A DNA stretch of 64,000 bases from Andalucia godoyi (taxonomy: Eukaryota; Discoba; Jakobea; Jakobida; Andaluciidae), in assembly GCA_009859145.1 (NCBI GenBank), contig VRVR01000002.1, positions 248,001 to 312,000 of the forward strand. Reading direction: 5' to 3'. The position numbers and the translations under genes were made by a program. Within the stretch, counting starts at the first letter, position 1. Each line of letters begins with the position of its first letter. Positions 1 to 9,562 of this stretch are shown one piece after another. The notes under the pieces were generated by a model. That model searched no databases. It saw nothing but the letters and a program-made list of their open reading frames with translations, and had not been told where the DNA came from.

Positions 1-1093
1 CGTTGAATTGCTGGCGCGCAGTCATTTTCGACAGCCACATCGGCTGCACTCGACTCGATATTGTTCCAAGATCACGAATAATGTCCTGTATTCGATTACG
101 ATCCAGCGACGGTTCTGTAACGACTGCCGTCACGGCTTTTCCTCGGAAATCCGTCCGTGTCAAAAGAGCGTCCATATCCGCTTGCGAACTCACAGAAACG
201 TGGCGAAATACGTCCCATTTTGGATTCAAAATGCGCTGTACGTCATTTCGGACAGGGTCAAACACCAAGACTCCGCGTGGATCACCAGCGTCCCCGAAAT
301 GATGTTGCAGCGGAGCGCCCACGTACATTATTTCGGGCCGGACACACTGATGCACATGAAAATGTCCAGAAAACGCCATTTTGAACCCATCAAGATAATG
401 GCCTCTTTGGCTCGCGGGCTTTTCTTGTGACACTTCCGCAGGGCCGGTCTCAAGAGCACGATGGTCCTCCAACAATCGATGTGTGTAGGAAATTTCCGCA
501 GAAGACAGCAACCTGGAGACATCAACACGCCTGCTGATCTTTGCTCCCGGAATTTCAGCATGTGCAAACGCAACTGCCCTCCGCTTTGACTCTGCATCCG
601 GAAAATGAGCATGTACGAACCTTGCCAACGCATCATCCCTGAGCGCATACGGCAACATTGCGCACTGCACGCCATCGATAACCACGATGGATGGCTCTTT
701 GTACAACCTGGTACGCGCGAGATGATTTTGAAACTGCGCAATCGCATCCAACGACGAAATGCTTCCGGAGTCTCGAAGATGCGTGTCGTGGTTTCCAAGA
801 ATAACGGAAACCGGAGCCACTCGCGATAGGTCGGCAATCCACTTCATCGCCTCATTCAGTGCTCCAATATGCACAGAATCTCTCGTATTCAACACGTCCC
901 CACAGACAAAAATGTGCGAAACTGTCTGCAAACGAAACGTCTCCACCACCCACTCACCACACTCTGCAACTCGGTCAAGCACGCGCTCGTCAAAATGAAT
1001 GTCTGACACAAGTCCCCATTTTAGATTGCTATTTGGAGCAGTCGCCGATAACCGACGCAGTGGAGCAAATGTGCCTAACACTCGGCTGTTCAT
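1..1093 (-). CDS. Metallophosphoesterase (calcineurin-like/SbcD-Mre11-like), C-terminus off window
   Basis: The minus strand stays open from an ATG at 1093 to the window edge, giving 364 residues of a longer protein. All five signatures of the calcineurin-like phosphoesterase fold are readable in order: SDIHFD, GDVLNTRD, GNHDTH, a lone His in FAHAEIP, and GHFHVH. These supply the ligands of the two-metal centre. The spacing and a trailing region containing YVGAPLQHHFGD resemble SbcD/Mre11-type exonuclease or phosphodiesterase subunits, but no partner ATPase is visible here. The ATG was chosen because an in-frame TGA follows the only upstream ATGs. Substrate and compartment cannot be told from sequence. 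The enzyme class is secure; assignment to MRE11 itself is not, since the order of the flanking helices is unfamiliar. Confidence 0.8.
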   Translation of the reverse strand, partial: MNSRVLGTFAPLRRLSATAPNSNLKWGLVSDIHFDERVLDRVAECGEWVVETFRLQTVSHIFVCGDVLNTRDSVHIGALNEAMKWIADLSRVAPVSVILGNHDTHLRDSGSISSLDAIAQFQNHLARTRLYKEPSIVVIDGVQCAMLPYALRDDALARFVHAHFPDAESKRRAVAFAHAEIPGAKISRRVDVSRLLSSAEISYTHRLLEDHRALETGPAEVSQEKPASQRGHYLDGFKMAFSGHFHVHQCVRPEIMYVGAPLQHHFGDAGDPRGVLVFDPVRNDVQRILNPKWDVFRHVSVSSQADMDALLTRTDFRGKAVTAVVTEPSLDRNRIQDIIRDLGTISSRVQPMWLSKMTARQQFN

Positions 1094-1379
1094 GAAATCA
1101 TCATCAGTAAGCACTCTACCCAAAAGAAAAAGAAAGAGAAAACAAGGTAAGGGAATTGGGGCCAACAGAAGATCTGTGGGGCCCAATTAAGACAGCGAGC
1201 GTTTTCTGTTAAGTCTGTTAATTTGGGTGGACGGACGCACACCGCACGGAATTGGGGGTTCTTGCGTGAGGTCGGGGGGGGAAGAGCTTCGCTACGCTCG
1301 CTGAAAAGGAAAAATGCAACGAGCGGAGACACTACTTTAGGATTTTTCTCGTCTGGCCTTGGGAAGTTCAAATTCTATC

Positions 1380-2187
1380 CAAGGGAACGATCGTAGTCCT
1401 CTCCAAACTTGCTTGCACCGGTTTGAATACCTGGTTGATTCCGACACAAGAACGGCGCGTCGCTGGATTCGTAAGCATCCTCATGCGCACCCTCTTTGGA
1501 TGCTGGCAAAACCGAAATAAAGGTAACACAAGGCCATTTCCATAGCCGCAACATTTGTTCGTCGTGCGCCTACATTGTGCGCTAACCTCGGATGATCATC
1601 GCTGATCACCCATAATCAATGTTGCAACCGAACAACATGCATAGCATGATTGGGAAGGGGGCAGGCCACAACACGCCCCTCGGCATGAGAGATGTTCCCA
1701 AGATAGATGTAGATGCTCCGCGCTCCGTTCCCAATCTCGATCAATCGGTGAGCCACTTTCTCAGCGTGACACGTTGTTCCTGAGAAGGGTGCATTTTGAG
1801 TCTGGCGGCCCTAGCAGCAGGCGCAGTGACACGTGATCTCTTAGGAGGTCTGCGGGACCTAGGAGGCCCTGTATCGAGCGGCGTAGGCGTAGGCGAATGC
1901 GTCATCCCAGCGCACTCACGCCCATATTTGAATAAAAGAGTGAAACCAACGAATGATAGAATAGATGGCTACGGATGCTGCCTTAAATAATGTCGAAAAT
2001 GTGTTACCTAATGAATTCTGGCCGAGCGTGCGTAAGCACGAATTCCCTGTGAAACAAAACGTGCCAGTGTCGGCCAGTATTGACCGTGTCTGTTTATGTA
2101 TACTTCCGTATGCATGACAATGACGTGTTATTATTCAACGGTTTTGAGGAATTGCCGGAATATCGGAATTGAATCTTACGGAAGCGC
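1380..2187 (-). mobile_element. Decayed Fanzor/TnpB-type element, relic A
   Basis: Read on the minus strand, this block opens at 2187 with the same terminal sequence as the two large copies (GAAGCGC on the plus strand followed by a near-identical stretch of about 45 bp). It then carries a piece encoding HPSQEQRVTLRKWL, which resembles the N-terminal helix of TnpB/Fanzor proteins. Further on are a degraded RuvC-III-like stretch (NVAAMEMA) and a C-terminal piece with FLCRN that matches the C-terminal FLCRN of the intact-length copies. Stops and shifts interrupt every frame, so it is a fossil with the middle deleted. The same DNA recurs in relic B (60508-61127) with inserted and deleted segments. 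The far boundary near 1380 is approximate. Between 1094 and 1380 I see no gene. Confidence 0.6.
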
Positions 2188-2242
2188 CCTTATTGTTGTT
2201 ATTATTGTTGCTGTTTGTTGGTAGGTTGGTTCTTGGAGAAAA

Positions 2243-3262
2243 ATGTTGTGTGGATATCGGACTCGAGGATTGGGAAGGAAAATATGGCCGATTCTCTCGC
2301 GTCGGTTCTCGTCATTTAATGGCGAAGGAAATGCAAACGAAACGACGCATTTTGGCTTCCAGCAAGTTCCCATTACGGAGAAGAAGAAGCGTGTTGGCGA
2401 AGTGTTTCATGGAGTTGCAGACCGGTATGATCTGATGAACGATCTGATGAGTGGTGGGATCCACCGGCTGTGGAAAGACCACTTTGTCTCATCCATTCGA
2501 CCCGCTAAAGGAATGCAAATCTTGGACGTTGCTGGCGGAACTGGTGACATCGCGTTCCGAATGGTGGACCGCATGATCGCTGGCTCTTCATCATCATCAG
2601 CTCTTTCCACTTCCTCTTCTCTCCCAGACATTCCAATTCTCGGATGTATTTCCCGCATGTTTTCTCCCCTTCCCGAGCCACCGAGACGGGCGCATTCACA
2701 ACAGGCCCAAAGGTGGTCTGCGACCGAGCGTCAAGAGTCTCCGTCGGCTTCACGGGTTGTGGTTTCCGACATCAATTCATCAATGCTGGATGTTGGCCGG
2801 TCGAGAGCAGAGACGCGTGGATACATTTCAAAGGGACAGCAAAACGGGATTGACATTGATTTCCAAGTCGCCGATGCAGAGTCGCTTCCCTTTGCTGACG
2901 AGTCGTTTGATGTGTACACAATTGCCTTTGGTATCCGGAACTGCACAAAACCTGAACAAGTGCTCAAAGAGGCACACCGGGTTTTGAAAAAAGGTGGAAG
3001 GTTTGCGTGTTTGGAATTCTCACGGGTAGATACTCCTGGCATCACTCAGTTATACGACTTGTTTTCGTTCCAGGTCATTCCCGCGATTGGACAGGTCGTT
3101 GCAAACGACAGAAGCTCGTACCAGTATCTCGTTGAGAGCATCCGACAGTTTCCGCCACAGGAAGAATTTCTCCAAATGATCAGAGATGCAGGCTTCCGAG
3201 CTGCTCAATTCGAAAACTTGTCGTTTGGTGTTGCGGCCATCCACTCGGGTGTTAAACTGTAG
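2243..3262 (+). CDS. COQ5: 2-methoxy-6-polyprenyl-1,4-benzoquinol methylase, mitochondrial
   Basis: This is the SAM-dependent C-methyltransferase of ubiquinone synthesis (UbiE/COQ5 family), acting on the matrix face of the inner mitochondrial membrane. The 339-residue product starts with an Arg/Ser-rich presequence. The UbiE signature then follows: KKKRVGEVFHGVADRYDLMND near residue 48, SAM motif I LDVAGGTGD near 93, and GIRNCT plus HRVLKKGG near 229-250. The end GVAAIHSGVKL is canonical. An unusual Ser/Pro-rich insertion of about 60 residues (about 112-171) separates motif I from the acidic loop VVVSDIN; it has no convincing intron boundaries and is in frame. The start codon lies only 55 bp from the end of a decayed transposon, so the promoter is probably partly transposon-derived. 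Confidence 0.95.
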   Translation: MLCGYRTRGLGRKIWPILSRRFSSFNGEGNANETTHFGFQQVPITEKKKRVGEVFHGVADRYDLMNDLMSGGIHRLWKDHFVSSIRPAKGMQILDVAGGTGDIAFRMVDRMIAGSSSSSALSTSSSLPDIPILGCISRMFSPLPEPPRRAHSQQAQRWSATERQESPSASRVVVSDINSSMLDVGRSRAETRGYISKGQQNGIDIDFQVADAESLPFADESFDVYTIAFGIRNCTKPEQVLKEAHRVLKKGGRFACLEFSRVDTPGITQLYDLFSFQVIPAIGQVVANDRSSYQYLVESIRQFPPQEEFLQMIRDAGFRAAQFENLSFGVAAIHSGVKL

Positions 3263-3598
3263 CCCTGCAGCGAACCTTGCGTGCCTCCTTGTTGTTTCCC
3301 CCTCCCCCATGCTTTGGTGCACCGATTGAAAGCATAAGCGAGGAGGGGAGATAAGACGTGATTTGATTTTTAAAAAATAACTGACAATCCAATGTGCAGG
3401 AAATCACGATAGATGTCATTTTTTATGAAAGTAATACGGCGGGGGTGGGAGGGTGGGGAAGAAGAGGGGAAACACAGACAGACAGCAAGCATATAAATGA
3501 GCAGAACCATACAAGCATACAAAGCAATCATTCAACCAAAAAAGGAGGGCGAGAAGAAACGCAATACAACGAAAGAGCAGTCAACAGTGGACTTGTTA

Positions 3599-3805
3599 TT
3601 ATGCGCCAAGCAACATTGAGTTGATTGGGATGTGCACGAGCTTGACTGCGAATCCGATGACCCCCATCAAAAGGAACCCAACACCAGTGGCCATTGCGAC
3701 CTTTTTGACGTCGGATGCAGACGGCTTTTCACAGCGATGGAAGAATCGCTTTGATTCGTTGAAAAACGTTGATATTTCCTCGATTGCTTGTCCTACGTGG
3801 CTCAT
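3599..3805 (-). CDS. SEC61G: Protein transport protein Sec61 subunit gamma
   Basis: This 68-residue tail-anchored protein matches SEC61 gamma/SecE from end to end. It has an amphipathic N-terminal helix with FFNESKRFFHRCEKP, the cytosolic KKVAMATGVGF stretch, and one membrane span ending in VKLVHIPINSMLLG. The family uses this helix to clamp the two halves of the Sec61 alpha channel in the ER membrane. Length is typical (68-70 residues) and no intron is needed. It is convergent with COQ5; the 336 bp between the two genes contain an A/G-rich stretch and nothing else I recognise. Confidence 0.95.
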   Translation of the reverse strand: MSHVGQAIEEISTFFNESKRFFHRCEKPSASDVKKVAMATGVGFLLMGVIGFAVKLVHIPINSMLLGA

Positions 3806-4304
3806 TTCTAATATTTTTTTCTTCTTCTTCTGGTTGCTGTTGTTGATATCCTTGTGAACTAATAATTATTATGATAATTGAGAATGCTGCTGATGACAGT
3901 GGAGTGGAAATGCAAGATAAAGAAAAAGGGAAGTCATCATCACAGCAAAGCTCAATGCGTGTGGCTTCACAAGAAAATCCTTGTCAGACTCTGCAAAAAG
4001 TCAGTGCACAAAAGGGATGACACGTGTGTGTGTGTGTGTGTTTGAAAAACAATGGCCACAACCCTTTAGTCGAAAAGCCCTAAAAGGTCTGGGTACTCTA
4101 TGCTGGACCCGCGTCGAAAGAAACGTTAAAAGAATTTCCTTCTCATTTCGCTTCCAAAACACGTCTGGCTTTCTTGCTTTTCAATTTATGTATGTTTTGT
4201 TTTTGTTTTTGTTTTTGTCTTTCTTCTTCTTCTTTCATTTCAGTATCTTCGTTATTTTTTATATATAGAAACGTCATTTATTTGAAATCTCCTGCTTTGC
4301 AATC

Positions 4305-5453
4305 ATGTCTGTGGTTGATAGTGCTGCTGCAGCGCCTGTTCTGGCGTTTGCACAGCGTCTGAGTGCAGAGCAGTCTGCAGAAGAAAGCCGAAAGGTGACC
4401 GAAGACGCGCTTGCAGAACTTGCAAAAATGCTTCAAGATCCAGCTCTTGCAGCAAAACTGAAGAAAAACAAAAAGAAGAAGGGAGTCTTTAGGCGCATGA
4501 AGAGCAAAATCACAAAGATTATGCAAAGACGAAAGGAGAAGAATCGCGAACGGAAGGCCGATCGCATTCGTCAGGAGCTTGCACAGCTTGAGGAAATGCT
4601 TCGAACAAAGAAGACCAAGCTTGAATCCATTGCAGAAAAGGAAAACGAAATCTTGAATCCAATTCTAAAGACATCCGAAAAGATGTCCTCGTCTGCACCA
4701 CCTACTTCTTTCTCTCGTCACAACAACAATTGCGATACTGCGAATTCTACTTCTCACACTCTCTCCAGTTCCAATTCCAATACCACTTCTGATTCTAATT
4801 TCAGTTCCAATTCTCTTGCTGAACGCATGGCTGCACCGCCGCCACCGCCACCACCACCACCGATGATTGTTAGTGCCAGTGGATCACTCTCGATGCCGCC
4901 ACCGCCGCCACCACCGCCAGGTCCTGCTCCGGGACCAGCGCAATCTGTTCCGCTGGTGCTTCCTGCATTCCCGCGAACGCCGATGAAGACTGCGGTTCCT
5001 GATTTTCGATCTCCAGCAACACCTGCGGACATTGCGATGCTGATTCGACAGGCTGGGGGAATGGGTTCGTTGCGAAAGACGAATGTTCCACGGTCGCCTG
5101 GTGGAACCCCGTTGCGGGCCTCCAAAAGAACGAGATTCGACGATGAACAGGACCAGTTTGCACAGGCTCTCAAGCAGAAGTTTGCATTGTTGACGAAACT
5201 GATTCAGGAAGATGACTCCGATGAGGATGAGGATCTGGACTTGAAGACCAGCTCGACAAATGACAGTTCGTCAAAGGACGGCAGGGAAGACGAGAACGTT
5301 GATGAAGATGACGATGATGACGACGAGGATGATGACGATGACGACGAGGATGAAGATGAAGATGACGAGATGGAGAAGAATGACAGTGAAAATGGGGAGG
5401 TTGAGCAGCCTCCAGCAAAGGTTGCTCGGATTGCAGGACCAGCAATGCAGTAG
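4305..5453 (+). CDS. Unrecognised basic/proline-rich/acidic low-complexity protein
   Basis: I do not recognise the family of this 382-residue protein. Residues 45-115 are very Lys/Arg-rich and predicted helical (KKNKKKKG, RRMKSKITKIMQRRKEK). Residues about 125-165 are Ser/Asn-rich. Two uninterrupted proline tracts of 9-10 residues (about 170-205) look like profilin/WW/SH3-binding sites of the formin-FH1 kind. The last 60 residues include a long Asp/Glu run followed by a short tail. No enzyme motif is present. The order of basic, proline-rich and acidic segments suggests a scaffold or nucleic-acid-associated protein, but that is inference. The ATG sits in a good context after a T-rich leader, and a (TG)n tract lies upstream near 4025. 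Confidence 0.7.
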   Translation: MSVVDSAAAAPVLAFAQRLSAEQSAEESRKVTEDALAELAKMLQDPALAAKLKKNKKKKGVFRRMKSKITKIMQRRKEKNRERKADRIRQELAQLEEMLRTKKTKLESIAEKENEILNPILKTSEKMSSSAPPTSFSRHNNNCDTANSTSHTLSSSNSNTTSDSNFSSNSLAERMAAPPPPPPPPPMIVSASGSLSMPPPPPPPPGPAPGPAQSVPLVLPAFPRTPMKTAVPDFRSPATPADIAMLIRQAGGMGSLRKTNVPRSPGGTPLRASKRTRFDDEQDQFAQALKQKFALLTKLIQEDDSDEDEDLDLKTSSTNDSSSKDGREDENVDEDDDDDDEDDDDDDEDEDEDDEMEKNDSENGEVEQPPAKVARIAGPAMQ

Positions 5454-5821
5454 CCGTGTTGCAATCGACGCGTCGTGTGTGTTTGTTTTTATTTTAAATT
5501 AATGTTTTTTCTTCCATAAAAGTCAAGACCAGATAGATGATGTCAGTGTGCACCAAGGAAGATGCAGAGAAACCGCCGTCATATGGACAACAGAGAACGC
5601 AGAATCCAAGAGCGCCCCACAGAGGCCTGTTAAAAAGAAAATCAAAAACGTTGGTCTTCATTGGTTTTCTGCCTAACCATGAGAAAAGGAAACCGTTCAC
5701 GCGCACAACAGCGAGATCAGTTCAATGAACGTCAGGGATGGGAAAAGAGACCTGCTGTTTCTTCACAAACCCAGCAGGTAAAAGGGTAGAGGCACCGGTA
5801 CATGGACATTATACAGGACTA
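5454..5821. other. Convergent intergenic spacer
   Basis: This 368-bp spacer lies between two convergently transcribed genes. Short reading frames exist on both strands (for example a 70-codon frame on the minus strand, 5494-5706), but none shows a recognisable domain. It most likely holds the 3' untranslated ends of both genes. Confidence 0.4.
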
Positions 5822-7240
5822 CTATTCAACAGCTGAAGCATCGTCAACAACCGTGAGCACATCGTTGCCAATTTGCCCTCCATCGTCGGTGACTGGGTGT
5901 TCGGATGATTCGAGAATCGACGGGAAGAAAACGCGAGTCGTCGACTCAACGGGGGTTCGACAGAATGGACACGTCTCGATTTCCGGTCCTTGATCCTTGT
6001 ACTGCAGTTCGCACCATCGACAAAAACATGCATGCCCGCACGGTAGAAACACGAGTTCCACAGGCCTCTCAAAGCACGCAACACACTTGACGTCGGAGCG
6101 GGCGGTGGCACTCTCCACAAGTTCGTGGTCATGGCCCGCGTGTTCTATACGATGGTGAAGCACGCTATCGGACTCATCATGAAGTGTGCTGCTGCTGTTT
6201 CTACTTGCAGCACCTCCGAGGATCCGACGTCTGGCGAGCCAGATGCGCATGGAGCGTTTTCTTTCTTCCCACCAAAATCGGAACGTCGCAGAATGACGAA
6301 TACGGCGAATCGACCACGATGTAGCCTTGAATGCAATGTATAGAATGACAACTCCGAGTATTGAATACTGCAATCGCCTGTGGACGAAGCCAGAAACTGC
6401 AGAAACTCGATTTTCGGGCCTTAGCACGATAAACGGAGACGAGCTGTTGGCAACAGACGGGTTCATAAACTCGTAGATTCTAGCCGCCTCCACAGGTGAC
6501 ATTCTCATCAGATCTGCAGCTTCCGCTGCTGTCATGGATGCCAAGATAGGGCGAAACATTCCGTACATGCACAGAACGTCTCCCTCGCGAAGCACCGAAA
6601 CCGTCTTCTGCAACCCCACTGTCCAATCCTGAGCAAGAAACGAGTGCGGAACCGTAGCAGTCAGCGGCTCAAACGACGAAGCAGCTGTTCCCACGGCCTG
6701 AAACAAGTCCCATGTTGGCTCAAATCGAACTCCATACACCTGCTCTCTGCCTACTCCGTTCATGAATGGGTGATCTCTCACACTGCCACTATTGCTCATG
6801 ATCTGGACAAACGGATTCTTGAAAAGTAAACTCGGTTCAAAAGAGATTTTTTCGCTTACAATTCTCGACGAGGACGAATCTGCAAACGTCTTGGCTCCCA
6901 TCAGTCCCAGAAGACCTCTCCGAGGAACATGCCTCCGAAACACCTCTTCAAAAACAGTTGCTTCTGCGCACACTTCTCCAGGATTCTTCCCGCAAGAAAC
7001 GCGTGCCATAACCGATCCAATGCGAAGGCTATTAATTTCTGACGAGTCTCTGGACTTTGGCTCGTTCCAAAAGTCTTGATACGACCACGTGTGCTGGAGG
7101 AACACATTTCGAACCGGCTGTGAATCAACGAGGTTCTGTTGCGTACTGAGCATCTTCTGCTCTTTGTGAATCCATTTCAGCGAATAATACGCTGCAATCG
7201 GAGCGCACACTAGCCCGAACGTAGCCGTAACCAATTCCAT
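5822..7240 (-). CDS. MUL1/SP1-like membrane-anchored RING E3 ubiquitin ligase
   Basis: The 472-residue protein has the layout of MUL1/MAPL (mitochondrial outer membrane) and plant SP1 (plastid envelope). There is an N-terminal membrane span (about 2-23), an intermembrane-facing GIDE-type domain (about 90-285) and a second span (about 292-311, around LGVVILYIAFKA). A cytosolic C-terminus ends in a C3HC4 RING (about 385-425) with readable ligands CVACF, CGHACFCRWC and CPFC. These enzymes ubiquitylate or sumoylate proteins controlling organelle dynamics or import. It is longer than human MUL1 (352 residues) because of a Ser/His-rich linker before the RING and a short tail after it. Which organelle it serves cannot be told here. 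Its start is 176 bp from the end of transposon copy 1. Confidence 0.85.
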   Translation of the reverse strand: MELVTATFGLVCAPIAAYYSLKWIHKEQKMLSTQQNLVDSQPVRNVFLQHTWSYQDFWNEPKSRDSSEINSLRIGSVMARVSCGKNPGEVCAEATVFEEVFRRHVPRRGLLGLMGAKTFADSSSSRIVSEKISFEPSLLFKNPFVQIMSNSGSVRDHPFMNGVGREQVYGVRFEPTWDLFQAVGTAASSFEPLTATVPHSFLAQDWTVGLQKTVSVLREGDVLCMYGMFRPILASMTAAEAADLMRMSPVEAARIYEFMNPSVANSSSPFIVLRPENRVSAVSGFVHRRLQYSILGVVILYIAFKATSWSIRRIRHSATFRFWWEERKRSMRIWLARRRILGGAASRNSSSTLHDESDSVLHHRIEHAGHDHELVESATARSDVKCVACFERPVELVFLPCGHACFCRWCELQYKDQGPEIETCPFCRTPVESTTRVFFPSILESSEHPVTDDGGQIGNDVLTVVDDASAVE

Positions 7241-7415
7241 TATCCCCTCTCCTAAATATATATGTCATAATATATTTTTTTATTTTCAAAAAAATAATAA
7301 ATAAAAATGGTTTAAACGCGAATGTCGAGACTCACTTCAGCTTGACTTGAGTGCCATGCGTCCAAAAACGGAAATTGGAAGCCGTTGAAGCACCTGGAAG
7401 AACGATGTTGTTAGG

Positions 7416-9457
7416 GCACACCCATTTAAATCAATGCAGGGATTCCAGGAACGAGAGGCGTGAAATGCCTGGCAGAACCAGACATTTTCAATCTTCATGA
7501 GTGCCCTACGCGAGACTCCAGCTCGCTAGCACTAGGAATACTGCGTGGATTCCGACACAAGAACCGCGGTCGGCTGAGCCAGCACTGACGAATGTTCATC
7601 GCGGCGTTGGCATCGCGGCCCACGCACCGGCGGTCAGATGGGCAGTTCACTGTGGCGCAGTGTCTCAACCCCTGGTGGTTCGTGAAATGACTCCAAAGGG
7701 CATTGACATGCGCCCTGTAGAAGTGAAGATGCGGAAACCAGTCGGCCTCTTGATTGGTCCGCGGCAGCGCCGACAACTCATCCAGAATCTCGCAAACACG
7801 ACCGCTGCGTTGCCCCATCCACCTGCGCTCCGCATTTGCACCGGTGGCATGATACCACTGGTTGCGCATCTCGCTGCGCACGGCAGTCCCGTCGAACGCG
7901 GTCAAGATGTTTGCGCGCCCTGGGTCGATCCCGACAAGCGTCATGCCCGCCGGCACCTGACGCGGCTGCTGCTGCTGATCGTCGCGCCCCGCTGCCGCGC
8001 GCCTTCTCCTGGGGTGGGGCTCTCTGGGGACCATCTCGTCGTCAGCCGCACGCGGTCTGCACATGGTCTCGTACTCGGGGCCGAAGGACACCAACACGCC
8101 GTCCGTCTTGGCCGTCTGCGGGAATGGATGCGAAGACATGGCGACGCAGCTTCGCCTCAAGACCGAACTTGAAGCCGTTCGCCATGTTGGTTTGGCACTC
8201 TCTCGCGAGATGCCGCAACGCGTGGCAGTACTCCCCTCTGTACCCGACTCCCTGCAGCCGCGGATGGTCGTCCCAATGCTCCTCCGCAAAGGCGGTGAGT
8301 GCANNNNNNNNNNNNNNNNNNNNNNNNNNNNNNNNNNNNNNNNNNNNNNNNNNNNNNNNNNNNNNNNNNNNNNNNNNNNNNNNNNNNNNNNNNNNNNNNN
8401 NNNNNNNNNNNNNNNNNNNNNNNNNNNNNNNNNNNNNNNNNNNNNNNNNNNNNNNNNNNNNNNNNNNNNNNNNNNNNNNNNNNNNNNNNNNNNNNNNNNN
8501 NNNNNNNNNNNNNNNNNNNNNNNNNNNNNNNNNNNNNNNNNNNNNNNNNNNNNNNNNNNNNNNNNNNNNNNNNNNNNNNNNNNNNNNNNNNNNNNNNNNN
8601 NNNNNNNNNNNNNNNNNNNNNNNNNNNNNNNNNNNNNNNNNNNNNNNNNNNNNNNNNNNNNNNNNNNNNNNNNNNNNNNNNNNNNNNNNNNNNNNNNNNN
8701 NNNNNNNNNNNNNNNNNNNNNNNCGACGCAGCTTCGCCTCAAGACCGAACTTGAAGCCCGTTGCCATGTCGGTTTGGCACTCTCTCGCCGAGATGCCGCA
8801 ACGCGGGCAGTATCCCCCTCTGTACCCGACTCCCTGCAGCCGCGGATGGTCGTCCCAATGCTCCTCCGCAAAGGCGGTGAGTGCAGGGACGGACTCGCAA
8901 GAAGTAGCAGTGATGCGGCCATCCGGAAACGTAAATGCATTCAGCAAGAACGAATCCTTGAAATCGGGAAAGGGCAGGTCATTCTCCAACACAAAGGCGA
9001 GGTAGTGGTTTAGCAGGAGTGCGCCGCGCCACGTGATGAACGACAAATCGCTCACCCAACTCAGGAGGGCAATCGTGCAGATCGGGATGGCGCAGCCGCT
9101 CTCGGAGCGCAGCTTTCACCACCTGCACCATCGGGTTCCGAAAACGTGCAAGTATGAAACCGACGGAACAGACAAACCGACAACGTGTGGCGAAGTGTGA
9201 GGAGGATGTGGTGCCAAATAAAAACGGTGAAACATCAAAATACGAACGCAGCAGTGTTTTATGCAATATTTTATTTGACACAACGAAGTCCAAGGTGAAA
9301 CGGGAGAAAGGGAATGGGTTCAACAAACAAAATCCAAGCGACGAGAGACAGCGGATAACAGGCAAAAGGGAAAAGGAAACGAGAGAAACGGAAACGGGAA
9401 AAAGAAGGACGGTTTGAGGATTTGCTGGAATTTCTGAATTGAATTTTACAGAAGCGC
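7416..9457 (-). mobile_element. Fanzor/TnpB-type element, copy 1 (contains assembly gap)
   Basis: The coding direction is minus. The sequence is virtually identical to copy 2 (32649-34108) from GAAGCGC at 9457 to GCACACCC at 7416. It is broken by 421 undetermined bases (8303-8723) flanked by two versions of the same 161-bp segment. Subtracting the N run and one 161-bp repeat leaves 1460 bp, exactly the length of copy 2, so the interruption is probably an assembly artefact. The encoded protein keeps a RuvC-I motif (GIDPGRANILTAF) and a RuvC-III motif (GRDANAAMNI) typical of TnpB/Fanzor nucleases, but the frame shifts at least twice and no RuvC-II Glu region is visible. It lies between the divergently transcribed MUL1-like gene and the gene at 9563. 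Confidence 0.8.
8303..8723. other. Assembly gap (421 N)
   Basis: This is a run of 421 N inside transposon copy 1. The 161 bases to its left (8142-8302) and the 162 to its right (8724-8885) are versions of the same segment. The left version is identical to the matching part of copy 2, while the right version carries small indels and substitutions. Confidence 0.98.
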
Positions 9458-9562
9458 CCTTACTCTTCTTGTTTCTCTTCTGTTTCCGTTTCCGTGTTTT
9501 TTACTGGAACAAGAACAGTCATTGGAAAAATTTAAAAGTGAGCGCTTCATATACAGAGAAGG

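Noticed and set aside
7501-8172. 223-codon frame antisense to the Fanzor remnant (also at 33352-34023)
   Set aside because: It is the shadow of the nuclease frame on the other strand and has no domain of its own.
8724-8885. CPRCG zinc-knuckle-like reading in the right flank of the N run
   Set aside because: It arises from small indels near the gap edge; copy 2 and the left flank read CHALRH at the same place.
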